Below, piece after piece: positions 1 to 10,950 of a stretch of DNA of 38,639 nt (within the stretch, counting starts at the first letter, position 1; every line of letters starts with the position of its first letter). Source of the stretch: Erysipelotrichaceae bacterium (GTDB lineage Bacteria > Bacillota_I > Bacilli_A > RFN20 > CAG-449); assembly GCA_015059095.1 (NCBI GenBank), contig SVBA01000016.1, positions 1,204 through 39,842 on the forward strand. Reading direction: 5' to 3'. Both the position numbers and the translations under genes were made by a program. The notes beneath the pieces are model-generated. The model ran no database searches. It had not been told where the DNA came from and was given only the letters and a program-made list of their open reading frames with translations.

Positions 1-1951
<1,951 letters not shown>

Positions 1952-2242
1952 TTCGTAAATTTTATAAGTTGCGTTTGTTTTTAAAGATCTAATTTTGATT
2001 TTTTGATTTATTCGCAGTCTCAATTAACTCTTGAAACCACGACTAATTCAGAAAGAACATGTTATTAATATTATCTAGTTTTCAAAGAACAATTTGAGGA
2101 TAGCCTCTCGGCTGATCTCTCAAAACTAAACAGAAACTCGCATTCACGCACTTTTCTCACACCACTTAATTTCATTCAATATGCTAAATTTAGGTTTTAA
2201 ATGTACTGCCGACTAAATATAGTCGAATAATTCTTTCTCCAT
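1952..2242 (-). other. 16S-23S internal spacer without tRNA
   Basis: About 290 bases between the two rRNAs. On the minus strand it holds GTTTAGTTTTGAGAGA near 2110-2130 and TTCTTTGAAAACTAGATAA near 2075-2095, the usual boxA/processing-type elements of Bacillota rRNA operons. A related TCTTTGAAAACTAAGC lies before the 16S near 3835-3852. No tRNA-Ile or tRNA-Ala is present in this copy. Confidence 0.8.
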
Positions 2243-3766
<1,524 letters not shown>

Positions 3767-3891
3767 TTATATCTTAGCTTAAAATTAATCTGGTTTTGTT
3801 ATTGTGAAAAAAATTGACGTTGTATGTTTATTTCTGCTTAGTTTTCAAAGATCAGTTTCAACTTTTGGTTCTCACCGCAAGTTGCCTATTA

Positions 3892-3920
3892 ATAATACCA
3901 TTCTATATTTATGTTGTCAA
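3892..3920 (-). promoter_or_regulatory. rRNA operon promoter
   Basis: On the minus strand TTGACA (3915-3920) is followed after exactly 17 bases by TATTAT (3892-3897). A transcript would start near 3885, giving a leader of about 120 nt before the 16S. The AT-rich stretch 3921-4104 upstream carries A/T runs that could act as an UP element. No gene was found there. Confidence 0.8.
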
Positions 3921-4104
3921 CTAGTTTTTTAAACTTTTTTTCAACTTTTTTTTGAATGTTATTTTTTACTGTTTTTTGAGGTGTCCTCAAGCAACAGCCT
4001 TATTATTAAACCACATTAAAAATAATATTGCAACAATTTTTTTGAAAAATTTTTATATTTTTTTATGTTTTTTTATTTAATCCGATTTATCGAATTTTAA
4101 TACG

Positions 4105-4144
4105 AAAAAAGGAGAAAATATTTTATAAAAAATCTTTTTTCTCC
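4105..4144 (-). terminator. Terminator after the BI-1 family gene
   Basis: Minus-strand GGAGAAAA (4137-4144) pairs with TTTTCTCC (4111-4118), followed by a T run (4105-4110). It sits just after the stop of the gene ending at 4154 and separates it from the rRNA promoter. Confidence 0.75.
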
Positions 4145-4153
4145 ATTATTTTA

Positions 4154-4828
4154 TTAATTTCTACTTCTTCCTATAATTCTAACTAGTCTCAAAAATATAT
4201 AAATAAAATCTGTATATAATTGCAAAGCCATATAAATTGCTAATCCTTCAGACATATATCCTGAGTTTGCTAATTGTTTTGCTTTATTTACATCATAAGC
4301 AGTTAAAGCCAACATTGCCGCTAAACTAATATAAGATATCAAATAATATATTGGTGCACTTTGAAGGAAAATATTAATTATGGTTAATGTTATAACTCCA
4401 AATAAGGCTCCGACTCCAAACATTCCTAAAGATGTTGTATTTGTTTTAGTAAATATTCCATATAAAGCCATTACACCAAATACTAAACTAGTACATAAAA
4501 AGACAAAACCTAAAAATCTAATGCTATAAGTAAACATTAAACTAGACAATAATACTCCCATACATAAAGAATATAATCCATAGGTAATTAGTCCACCTTT
4601 TTTATTTCTTAAACAATATAACTGACTTACAAAAACTAAAATAATTAAACCAATTGAGGAAGCAATAGTAACCCCCAAATAAGAAATAGGTCCAAGAACA
4701 CCACTACCAAATAAATAAAATAATCCTACTGCACTTAAAGCACTTATCAATAAACCTAAGAACATATATCCAAATACTTTAACAATTGAAGGATTTCTAA
4801 CTTGATCATAAGAATAATAATTTTCCAT
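4154..4828 (-). CDS. Bax inhibitor-1 / YccA family membrane protein
   Basis: A 224-residue, very hydrophobic protein with about seven membrane-spanning segments. The C-terminal part has the family pattern: a late TAYDVNKAK stretch with the conserved Asp, then an ALQLYTDFIYIFLRLVRIIG helix. BI-1/YccA proteins are membrane proteins tied to calcium or proton leak and, in E. coli, to FtsH control; the role here is not established. I chose ATG at 4828 rather than the GTG at 4840 because GGGGAG lies 4-5 bases upstream of it. It is monocistronic between its own terminator and the pgk-tpiA terminator. Confidence 0.85.
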   Translation of the reverse strand: MENYYSYDQVRNPSIVKVFGYMFLGLLISALSAVGLFYLFGSGVLGPISYLGVTIASSIGLIILVFVSQLYCLRNKKGGLITYGLYSLCMGVLLSSLMFTYSIRFLGFVFLCTSLVFGVMALYGIFTKTNTTSLGMFGVGALFGVITLTIINIFLQSAPIYYLISYISLAAMLALTAYDVNKAKQLANSGYMSEGLAIYMALQLYTDFIYIFLRLVRIIGRSRN

Positions 4829-4881
4829 TTTTCTCCCCACCTTATTATATATAATATATTATACCCACAAAAATATGCAAT

Positions 4882-4913
4882 AAAAAAACTTGGTAGTAAT
4901 TATACAACCAAGT
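4882..4913 (-). terminator. Terminator of pgk-tpiA
   Basis: Minus-strand ACTTGGT (4907-4913) pairs with ACCAAGT (4888-4894) and is followed by six T (4882-4887). It lies directly after the tpiA stop codon. Confidence 0.85.
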
Positions 4914-4922
4914 CATAAATGT

Positions 4923-5678
4923 TTATTTAACTAAATTGTGTAACATTGCTTCGTAAGAATCAACTTTTAACGAAGCTCCGCCAACTAATGCACCATCAAC
5001 ATTTTCTTGTGATAAGTAGGCTTGAATATTATCTGGTTTTACAGATCCACCATATAAAATTAATACTTGGTCACAAGCATCACCATACATATCTCTTAAA
5101 ATATCTCTGATGAATTTACAAATATCTTCTGCAATTTCTTTAGAAGCATTTTTACCAGTACCAATTGACCAAACTGGTTCATAAGCTACTACAACTTTAG
5201 AAATACATTTTTCACATAAATTTGCTAAACCAACTCTAATTTGTTCTTCAACAACTTTTTTAGTTTCTCCGTTTTCAAATTGAGCTAATGTTTCACCACA
5301 GCAATAAACAGGAACCATATCATTATGAATTAATTTAACAATTTTCTTATTACATTTTTCATTTGTTTCATTATCATATGTTCTTCTTTCAGAGTGACCA
5401 ATAATACACCAAGTTACTCCTAAATCCTTTAACATAGGAATTGAAACTTCTCCAGTATAAGCTCCACTATCTTCAAAATGACAGTTTTGAGCAGCAACAA
5501 TCATGCCTTCAGTATTTTCTAATACTGTATTTAAGCATAAGTAAGTTGGAGCAACACCAACTAATACATCATGTTCATTAGCAAATTTTACTAATTCAGC
5601 TGTTTGTAAAGCAAAATCTTTTGCTTCAGAAACAGTTTTATTCATTTTCCAGTTACCTAATAATAATTTTTTTCTCAT
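4923..5678 (-). CDS. tpiA: Triosephosphate isomerase
   Basis: Interconverts dihydroxyacetone phosphate and glyceraldehyde 3-phosphate in glycolysis. The 251-residue protein has N9/K11 in GNWKMNK, catalytic His95 in IIGHSERR, catalytic Glu167 in AYEPVWSIGTGK, and the phosphate-binding LYGGSV loop near the end. The length is normal. The start is the ATG at 5678, one base after the pgk stop (5680-5682). A TTG twelve bases upstream is in frame but would overlap pgk and adds four non-family residues. Co-transcribed and probably translationally coupled with pgk. Gap is not in the window. Confidence 0.97.
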   Translation of the reverse strand: MRKKLLLGNWKMNKTVSEAKDFALQTAELVKFANEHDVLVGVAPTYLCLNTVLENTEGMIVAAQNCHFEDSGAYTGEVSIPMLKDLGVTWCIIGHSERRTYDNETNEKCNKKIVKLIHNDMVPVYCCGETLAQFENGETKKVVEEQIRVGLANLCEKCISKVVVAYEPVWSIGTGKNASKEIAEDICKFIRDILRDMYGDACDQVLILYGGSVKPDNIQAYLSQENVDGALVGGASLKVDSYEAMLHNLVK

Positions 5679-5679
5679 A

Positions 5680-6888
5680 CTATTCACCAATTACATCAAT
5701 GCCAGGTAAGTGACCATTATTTTCAATCATTTCTAACGAAGCACCGCCACCTGTAGAAACATGTGAGAATTCATCTTTGAAACCAAATTGTTTACATGCT
5801 GCAGCAGAGTCTCCGCCACCAATTACTGTAAATGCTTGGCCTTTTAAATCAGCACATGCTTTACAAACTGCGATTGTACCAGCTTGATAAGCTTCTTTTT
5901 CAAATACACCCATTGGGCCATTCCAGAATACTGTTTTTGCTTTAGCAATTTCAGCAACATAGATTTCTCTAGTTTTTGGACCGATATCTAATCCTTCAAA
6001 ACCAGCAGGAATTGCATTTGAAGGAACTTCTCTAACTTCTGTAGGATTATCAAAGTCATTAGCACAAACTGTATCAACTGGTAATAAAATCTTACCTGAT
6101 TCATACATTCTCTTAGCATAATCTAATTGATCAACTTCACATGGAGATTCACCAATTTCACCACCTAAAGCTTTCATAAATGTATATGCCATAGCACCAC
6201 CGATAATAATCTTGTCACATTTTTCAACTAAAGCGTTAATAACTTTAATTTTATCAGAAACTTTGAAGCCGCCTAAAATTGCAACGAAAGGTCTTTCTTC
6301 AACATTAACAACTTTACTTAAAGAAACAACTTCTTTTTCAACTAAGTAACCTAATGCAACTTGTTTACCTTCTTCTTTTAAAATTGAAGGAATACCATAA
6401 GTTGAAGCATGAGCTCTATGAGCAGAGCCGAAAGCATCCATAACAAATGCATCAGCTAATGAAGCCCATTCTTTTGATAATTCAGGATCATTCTTTGATT
6501 CACCTTTTTCATAACGTGTGTTTTGAACAACTAATACTTCGCCATTATTTAAACTAGCAACTGCTGCTTTTAATTCTTCTCCACGAGTAGCTGGGCAGAA
6601 AGAAACTTTAACGCCTTCTAATAATTCAGCTAATCTAGCAGCAACTGGTTCCATATTGTTTTTTGCTTTTTGTTCAGCAACTACTTCTGGTGCTTCTTTA
6701 TGTTTAATTTTACCTAAGTGTGACATTAAAACTAATTTTGCACCTTTAGAAATTAATTCTTTAATTGTTGGTAATGCGGCAACAATACGGTTATCATCAC
6801 GGATAACTCCCCCTTTAATAGGGACATTGAAGTCGCAACGGCAAAGTACTACTTTACCTTCTACTTGTAATTCTTTAACATTTTTCAT
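5680..6888 (-). CDS. pgk: Phosphoglycerate kinase
   Basis: Transfers phosphate from 1,3-bisphosphoglycerate to ADP, the first ATP-yielding step of glycolysis. The 402 residues cover both domains: the N-terminal substrate domain with RCDFNVP and a basic patch near the DDNR loop, and the C-terminal nucleotide domain with FWNGPMGVFE and GGGDSAAA. The start is uncertain. ATG at 6888 gives the usual MKNVKEL beginning, while ATG at 6897 (three residues longer) is closer to the GGAG site, about 4 bases away. The stop is TAG at 5680-5682, and tpiA follows after one base. Confidence 0.96.
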   Translation of the reverse strand: MKNVKELQVEGKVVLCRCDFNVPIKGGVIRDDNRIVAALPTIKELISKGAKLVLMSHLGKIKHKEAPEVVAEQKAKNNMEPVAARLAELLEGVKVSFCPATRGEELKAAVASLNNGEVLVVQNTRYEKGESKNDPELSKEWASLADAFVMDAFGSAHRAHASTYGIPSILKEEGKQVALGYLVEKEVVSLSKVVNVEERPFVAILGGFKVSDKIKVINALVEKCDKIIIGGAMAYTFMKALGGEIGESPCEVDQLDYAKRMYESGKILLPVDTVCANDFDNPTEVREVPSNAIPAGFEGLDIGPKTREIYVAEIAKAKTVFWNGPMGVFEKEAYQAGTIAVCKACADLKGQAFTVIGGGDSAAACKQFGFKDEFSHVSTGGGASLEMIENNGHLPGIDVIGE

Positions 6889-6923
6889 AAAAATCATCTA
6901 TCTCCTTTTTTACGAACACTTCT

Positions 6924-6953
6924 ATTATACTGAATTTTCTTTACTATCGTAAA
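6924..6953 (-). promoter_or_regulatory. pgk-tpiA promoter
   Basis: Minus strand: TTTACG (6948-6953), 18-base spacer, TATAAT (6924-6929). It lies about 30 bases before the pgk start, and the transcript leader would contain GGAG at 6901-6905. Confidence 0.65.
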
Positions 6954-6968
6954 GAGTTTTGAGATTTT

Positions 6969-6992
6969 AAATCGATTTTTTTATATCGATTT
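6969..6992. promoter_or_regulatory. Perfect inverted repeat between divergent pgk and clpP
   Basis: AAATCGAT (6969-6976), eight T/A bases, ATCGATTT (6985-6992). It is a perfect 8-bp dyad located upstream of the pgk -35 and about 60 bases before clpP. It does not match CIRCE or the CtsR heptad repeat, so the cognate regulator is unknown. It could be an operator for either gene. Confidence 0.4.
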
Positions 6993-7054
6993 CATATTTA
7001 CAAGTATAAAAGCAATATATTTTCCCTAAACTAGATTAGAAAGGAAATAAAACT

Positions 7055-7654
7055 ATGACTTTTATACCTGCGGTTAGTTTAAAAAATAAAGATGGAATTA
7101 AAAACTACGATATATATTCTATGTTATTAAGTGAAAGAATTGTTTTTATCACTGGGGAAATAAACGATGAATTAGCTAGTGTCGTCGTATCTGAATTACT
7201 TTACTTACAAGCGATTAATCAAAAAGAACAAATAACTATATATATAAATTCACCTGGAGGAGAAGTTAATGCCGGACTTGCAATATATGATGTTATAAAA
7301 TCTTCCCCTTGTCCAATTTCAACAATAGGAATTGGGTTATGCGCATCGATGGGAGCTGTCCTTCTTTCAAGTGGAACAAAAGGAAAAAGATTTGCATATG
7401 AAAACTGTGAAATTATGATTCATCAACCTTTAGGAGGAACAAATGGACAAGTATCAGATCTAGAAATTATGACAAAAAGATTCTTAATAATAAAAGATAA
7501 TTTAAATAAGATTTTATCTTTAAATTGTTCTACACCAATAGAAAAGGTCGCAAGAGACTGCGACCGTAATTTCTTTATGAGTGCTAAAGAAGCTTTAGAA
7601 TATCATCTCATAGATGACATTTTTAAAACTATGTCCTCTAATGAAAAATCTTGA
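7055..7654 (+). CDS. clpP: ATP-dependent Clp protease proteolytic subunit
   Basis: Barrel-forming serine peptidase that works with ClpX/ClpC-type unfoldases. The 199 residues carry the catalytic triad: Ser98 in GLCASMG, His123 in MIHQPLGG and the Asp in DCDRN (168-172), with the NSPGG oxyanion loop at 65-69. CAS in place of the common AAS next to the nucleophile is a mild oddity. The start ATG has AGAAAGGA upstream. The gene stops with TGA at 7652-7654, evidence that TGA is a true stop here. Its last 52 bases overlap the convergent XRE gene. No clpX or ctsR lies nearby. Confidence 0.95.
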   Translation: MTFIPAVSLKNKDGIKNYDIYSMLLSERIVFITGEINDELASVVVSELLYLQAINQKEQITIYINSPGGEVNAGLAIYDVIKSSPCPISTIGIGLCASMGAVLLSSGTKGKRFAYENCEIMIHQPLGGTNGQVSDLEIMTKRFLIIKDNLNKILSLNCSTPIEKVARDCDRNFFMSAKEALEYHLIDDIFKTMSSNEKS

Positions 7655-7860
7655 ATTCCTTTGAGTAATTCTGACATATCAATTTTTAAAGCAATAGCAA
7701 TTCTATTTAAGATCATTAAAGAAGGATTTCTTTTACCTCTCTCTAAATCAGAAATATAATTCTTATTTATCTCTGATTCTAAAGCGAGTTGTAATTGACT
7801 CATCTTTCTTTTTTTGCGTAAGTAAATAATTCTTTTACCTAATTGAGTGTAAATATCCAT
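7603..7860 (-). CDS. Small XRE-family regulator downstream of whiA
   Basis: An 85-residue single-domain helix-turn-helix protein. Residues 8-62 form an XRE fold with recognition helix around NKNYISDLERGKRNPS and the usual LNRIAIAL helix. The short tail shows no effector domain. Its ATG overlaps the whiA stop by one base (TAATG), so it is the last gene of the whiA transcript and probably translationally coupled. In B. subtilis the gene after whiA is crh. Here that slot holds this regulator, and a Crh-like gene lies elsewhere (23205). The 3' end overlaps clpP on the opposite strand. Confidence 0.85.
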   Translation of the reverse strand: MDIYTQLGKRIIYLRKKRKMSQLQLALESEINKNYISDLERGKRNPSLMILNRIAIALKIDMSELLKGIQDFSLEDIVLKMSSMR

Positions 7861-8807
7861 TATTTTTTACCCTCCAATCTTTCTGCTAATTCATGAAGAG
7901 AAATAAATACCCTATTAACGCTAGATTTAGACATTTTAATTTGATATTCATCTAATAAAATATCTGCTATTTGAGAAAGAGGAATATCAACGTTATCTAG
8001 TCTAATTTTAGCGATTATTTGTTCTTTTTCATTAAGTAATTTTAACCCTAATTTTTCTTCAATAATTTTAATATCTTCTATCTGTTTTGTAGCCTTTTCT
8101 AAGGTTTTTTGATAATTTGCATTATAACAAATTTGATATCTATTATCAGAATTAATAAAGTCTTTTTCAATTCTTACATTTTCAAATTGAAGCATAGAAG
8201 TAGACGCATTAACTACTGCTAAAAAGTTCGCAATTTGATCTGCTTTTTTAATGTAAACAACATATTTTTTTCTTCTAGCAATCATTTTAGAATCCATGTT
8301 TTTTTCATTTCTAAATCTATTTAATAATTTTATTAAAAACTTACCATCTTGTTCTGTATCAACTACCATTTGAAGATGATAATTGTCTCCACTTGGTGAA
8401 TTAACACTACCAGAAGCTAAAAATACGCCTGCAATAAAACTTCTTAGTCCATTATTTAAAATTAAATCATGAGGTACTATTTCTTCTCTATCTCTATACA
8501 ATTCCAATTCTTCTAAAATTTCTTCAATGCATGTAACTATTTTTATATTATATACAACACATTTATCTAATTTCATCTTTTTTGAATAAGTAAAAATCGG
8601 AGAAATATTAAATAAATGGTTAATAGATTTATATATCAATTTTGCTATTTTAGAACTTTCTGTAGAAAGAGAAATGACATCATTATCAAAATCTACTCTA
8701 CCATTAGTCATAATAAAACCAGAAAGTAAGCCTAATAATTGTGCATCAGTATATTCTAAAGAACATATTTCATCTTTAACAGTTTGTGTAAATGAACCTC
8801 TTTTCAT
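7860..8807 (-). CDS. whiA: WhiA-type DNA-binding protein
   Basis: A 315-residue WhiA, matching the usual Bacillota length of about 316. The N-terminal half is the degenerate LAGLIDADG-like fold beginning after FTQTVKDEIC, with the LSGFIMTNGRV and LASGSVN stretches. The C-terminal part is a helix-turn-helix ending SKSSVNRVFISLHELAERL. WhiA affects cell division and chromosome segregation in Bacilli. The start codon sits directly behind a hairpin and T run that also contains its ribosome site (see 8808-8837). It is in an operon with the XRE gene and follows trxB by 64 bases. Confidence 0.95.
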   Translation of the reverse strand: MKRGSFTQTVKDEICSLEYTDAQLLGLLSGFIMTNGRVDFDNDVISLSTESSKIAKLIYKSINHLFNISPIFTYSKKMKLDKCVVYNIKIVTCIEEILEELELYRDREEIVPHDLILNNGLRSFIAGVFLASGSVNSPSGDNYHLQMVVDTEQDGKFLIKLLNRFRNEKNMDSKMIARRKKYVVYIKKADQIANFLAVVNASTSMLQFENVRIEKDFINSDNRYQICYNANYQKTLEKATKQIEDIKIIEEKLGLKLLNEKEQIIAKIRLDNVDIPLSQIADILLDEYQIKMSKSSVNRVFISLHELAERLEGKK

Positions 8808-8837
8808 AAAAAAACTCCGCTCCTTTCTAGCGAAGTT
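8808..8837 (-). terminator. Hairpin with T run that includes the whiA ribosome site
   Basis: Minus strand: AACTTCGCT (8829-8837) pairs over 9 bp, including one G-T, with AGCGGAGTT (8813-8821). The loop is AGAAAGG, and seven T (8808-8814, partly overlapping the stem end) run straight into the whiA ATG. It has the form of an intrinsic terminator for the uvrA-hprK-lgt-trxB transcript, yet GGAG of the 3' arm is the whiA Shine-Dalgarno at a 7-base spacing. Confidence 0.7.
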
Positions 8838-8838
8838 T

Positions 8839-8868
8839 ATTATACTATTATAAGTGTACTTTTTGCAA
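8839..8868 (-). promoter_or_regulatory. whiA promoter
   Basis: Minus strand TTGCAA (8863-8868), 18-base spacer, TATAAT (8839-8844). A start about 7 bases further on (around 8832) falls inside the 5' arm of the hairpin at 8813-8837. Transcripts from this promoter therefore would not form the full stem and would leave the whiA ribosome site open. Confidence 0.65.
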
Positions 8869-8871
8869 GTG

Positions 8872-9777
8872 TTATTTATTTAAATAATGAACTGCTGACA
8901 TAGCAGCAACTGCACCATCTCCACAAGCAGTAATCACTTGTCTTAAATTTTTAGCGATACAATCCCCACACGCAAATAGTCCTGGAATACTTGTTTCCAT
9001 TTCAGAATTAACTTTAATATATCCTCTTTCGTCTAACACTTCTTTATTAGAGATAAAAGATGTATTTGCATCTGCTCCAATGTAAGCAAACATCGCTTTA
9101 ATTTCTACTTCTTTAATTTCATTAGTTTCTACATTTTTTAAAATGATTGAAGAAACCATATTATCTCCTTTAACTTCTAGAGGAATATATGGAGTTAAAA
9201 TTTCAATATGTGAATCTACTTTTATTTTATCTACTAAAATTTGATCTGCTCTAAACTGATTTCTTCTATGAACAATGTATACTTTTTCAGTAATGCTAGA
9301 TAAATATAAAGCTTCTTCTAAAGCAGAATTTCCTCCGCCGATAATCGCCATTGGTTGACCTTTAAAGAATCCACCATCACAAACAGCACAAGTAGAAACT
9401 CCTTTAGCAAAGAATTCTTTTTCTCCTGGAATTCCAAGTTTCTTTTCTAATGTACCCGTAGCAATAATTACAGCATCAGATTCATATTCTCCATAGCTTG
9501 TTTTTACCAAAAAACTACCTTCTTTTTTAGAAATATCAACAACTTCATCATAAACAACATCGATATTATTTTCCATCAATTGATTCATCATTTGGTTAGC
9601 CAAATCACTTCCACCAATCGAAGTAAAACCTGGGTAATTATCGATTTTATGAGTCAATGATACCTTTCCTCCTGGCATCATTTTTTCGATTAATATCGGC
9701 TCAATCCCGCCTCTTTTTAGATATATTGCAGCAGTAATACCAGCTGGGCCTGCTCCTACAATTATAACTTTACTCAT
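8872..9777 (-). CDS. trxB: Thioredoxin reductase (NADPH)
   Basis: FAD- and NADPH-dependent reductase of thioredoxin. The 301 residues hold an N-terminal FAD site GAGPAG (8-13), redox-active Cys130 and Cys133 in CAVC, an NADPH site GGGNSALEEA with the HRRNQFRA basic patch that selects NADPH, and a final GLFACGDC FAD motif. I start at ATG 9777 (MSKVIIVGAG), which has GGAG nine bases upstream. The in-frame ATG at 9795 adds six residues not seen in the family. The start overlaps the end of lgt by 8 bases. Thioredoxin itself is not in the window. Confidence 0.94.
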   Translation of the reverse strand: MSKVIIVGAGPAGITAAIYLKRGGIEPILIEKMMPGGKVSLTHKIDNYPGFTSIGGSDLANQMMNQLMENNIDVVYDEVVDISKKEGSFLVKTSYGEYESDAVIIATGTLEKKLGIPGEKEFFAKGVSTCAVCDGGFFKGQPMAIIGGGNSALEEALYLSSITEKVYIVHRRNQFRADQILVDKIKVDSHIEILTPYIPLEVKGDNMVSSIILKNVETNEIKEVEIKAMFAYIGADANTSFISNKEVLDERGYIKVNSEMETSIPGLFACGDCIAKNLRQVITACGDGAVAAMSAVHYLNK

Positions 9778-10948
9778 CCTTAGATTCTCCTTCATTTATA
9801 GATTCAGAAATAATAGTTTTATCCTTAATTGTTTCTTCAGTTGACCAAACTCCTAAAGTTCCTTTAGTTAAGTAATAAACTAAATCCATAATCCAAAAAA
9901 TTGGACCAAGGATTAATGAAATAATACCAGCATTAAAATTTCCTTTTGAGAAACGATATAAAGAAGCATTAATCCAACCTGTTACAGGAACTACCAATAA
10001 TATAACTTTTGTTTTATGTGATAAATTATCAAACCAAGAAGAATAAGAATTTACTAATGTAATCATATCTTTTTTCTTTGGTTTTAATACATAATGATTA
10101 ACATACAATAATACAACACCTAAAACACCAACAATAATAAATAATAATGCAGTAAATTGAGAAGTTGAGAATTCTCCATTAGGAGTCATAATGAAATCTT
10201 GGTTTCTTAATGGTTCCATAATAAATCTTACAATTCCATACCAAATGAAATAAGAAAAAGTAATAACACCTGGAACAATATATTTCTTTAATAAAATTCC
10301 CATAACAATGAATAATAAAATGAAACCTAAAGAGTTAATCATACCTTCAATTAAGAATAGTGGATTTGCAATTTCTCCTGGACCAATACCTGATCCTGGA
10401 ATAGTCATTTGATCAATAAACCATTGACCTAACCAAGACCAATTTGATGCAGGAACTGGTTTACCATATACTTCTTGATTAAAGAAGTTTCCCCATCTAC
10501 CAACTGCTTGAGCAACTAAAATAGTAGGAACTGCAGTATCTGCAATATCAACTAATTTCATATTTTTACGATATTTTTTAACAAACATAACTCCTGATAA
10601 TACACCAAGAATTACACCACCTTGAATTGCTAGACCACTTAATCCTTGGAATTGAAAACTATCTCCGACTTTTTCTACGCCAATACACGCTAATAAAGAA
10701 AGCCAGATATTTTCTCTAACAAATTCGTGAGCTTGCCAAATACAATACCAAAGTCTAGCGCCAACTAAGCCCAAAGGAAATGCTACTAAAAACAAATTTT
10801 CTAATTCTTTAGGATCATAGCCAATTCTTTTCATTTTCCACATAGATAACACTAAGGATAAAAGCGCACCTAATAAAATACAACAAGCATAAAAAGTAAT
10901 ATTTAATGGACCAATACTAATCGATGTTGGTAAAGCTAAAATATTCAT
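9770..10948 (-). CDS. lgt: Prolipoprotein diacylglyceryl transferase with C-terminal extension
   Basis: Membrane enzyme that adds diacylglycerol to the lipobox cysteine of prolipoproteins. The core (about residues 1-290) has the signature GRWGNFFNQEVYG with Arg151 and the later RFIMEPLR with Arg241. Two points are odd. The position that is often His in the SGLAI(H)GG loop is Gln109. The protein also has about 100 extra residues (291-392) with two hydrophobic stretches near 314-330 and 340-362 and an acidic tail, which the usual 270-290-residue enzyme lacks. It starts two bases after the hprK stop and overlaps trxB. The lipoprotein at 35521-36447 is a plausible substrate. Confidence 0.92.
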   Translation of the reverse strand: MNILALPTSISIGPLNITFYACCILLGALLSLVLSMWKMKRIGYDPKELENLFLVAFPLGLVGARLWYCIWQAHEFVRENIWLSLLACIGVEKVGDSFQFQGLSGLAIQGGVILGVLSGVMFVKKYRKNMKLVDIADTAVPTILVAQAVGRWGNFFNQEVYGKPVPASNWSWLGQWFIDQMTIPGSGIGPGEIANPLFLIEGMINSLGFILLFIVMGILLKKYIVPGVITFSYFIWYGIVRFIMEPLRNQDFIMTPNGEFSTSQFTALLFIIVGVLGVVLLYVNHYVLKPKKKDMITLVNSYSSWFDNLSHKTKVILLVVPVTGWINASLYRFSKGNFNAGIISLILGPIFWIMDLVYYLTKGTLGVWSTEETIKDKTIISESINEGESKDE

Positions 10949-10950
10949 AC

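Noticed and set aside
7652-7654. TGA as tryptophan (mollicute code)
   Set aside because: clpP and alr end at TGA at normal family positions, read-through would add unrelated sequence overlapping opposite genes, and tryptophans in conserved motifs are all TGG.
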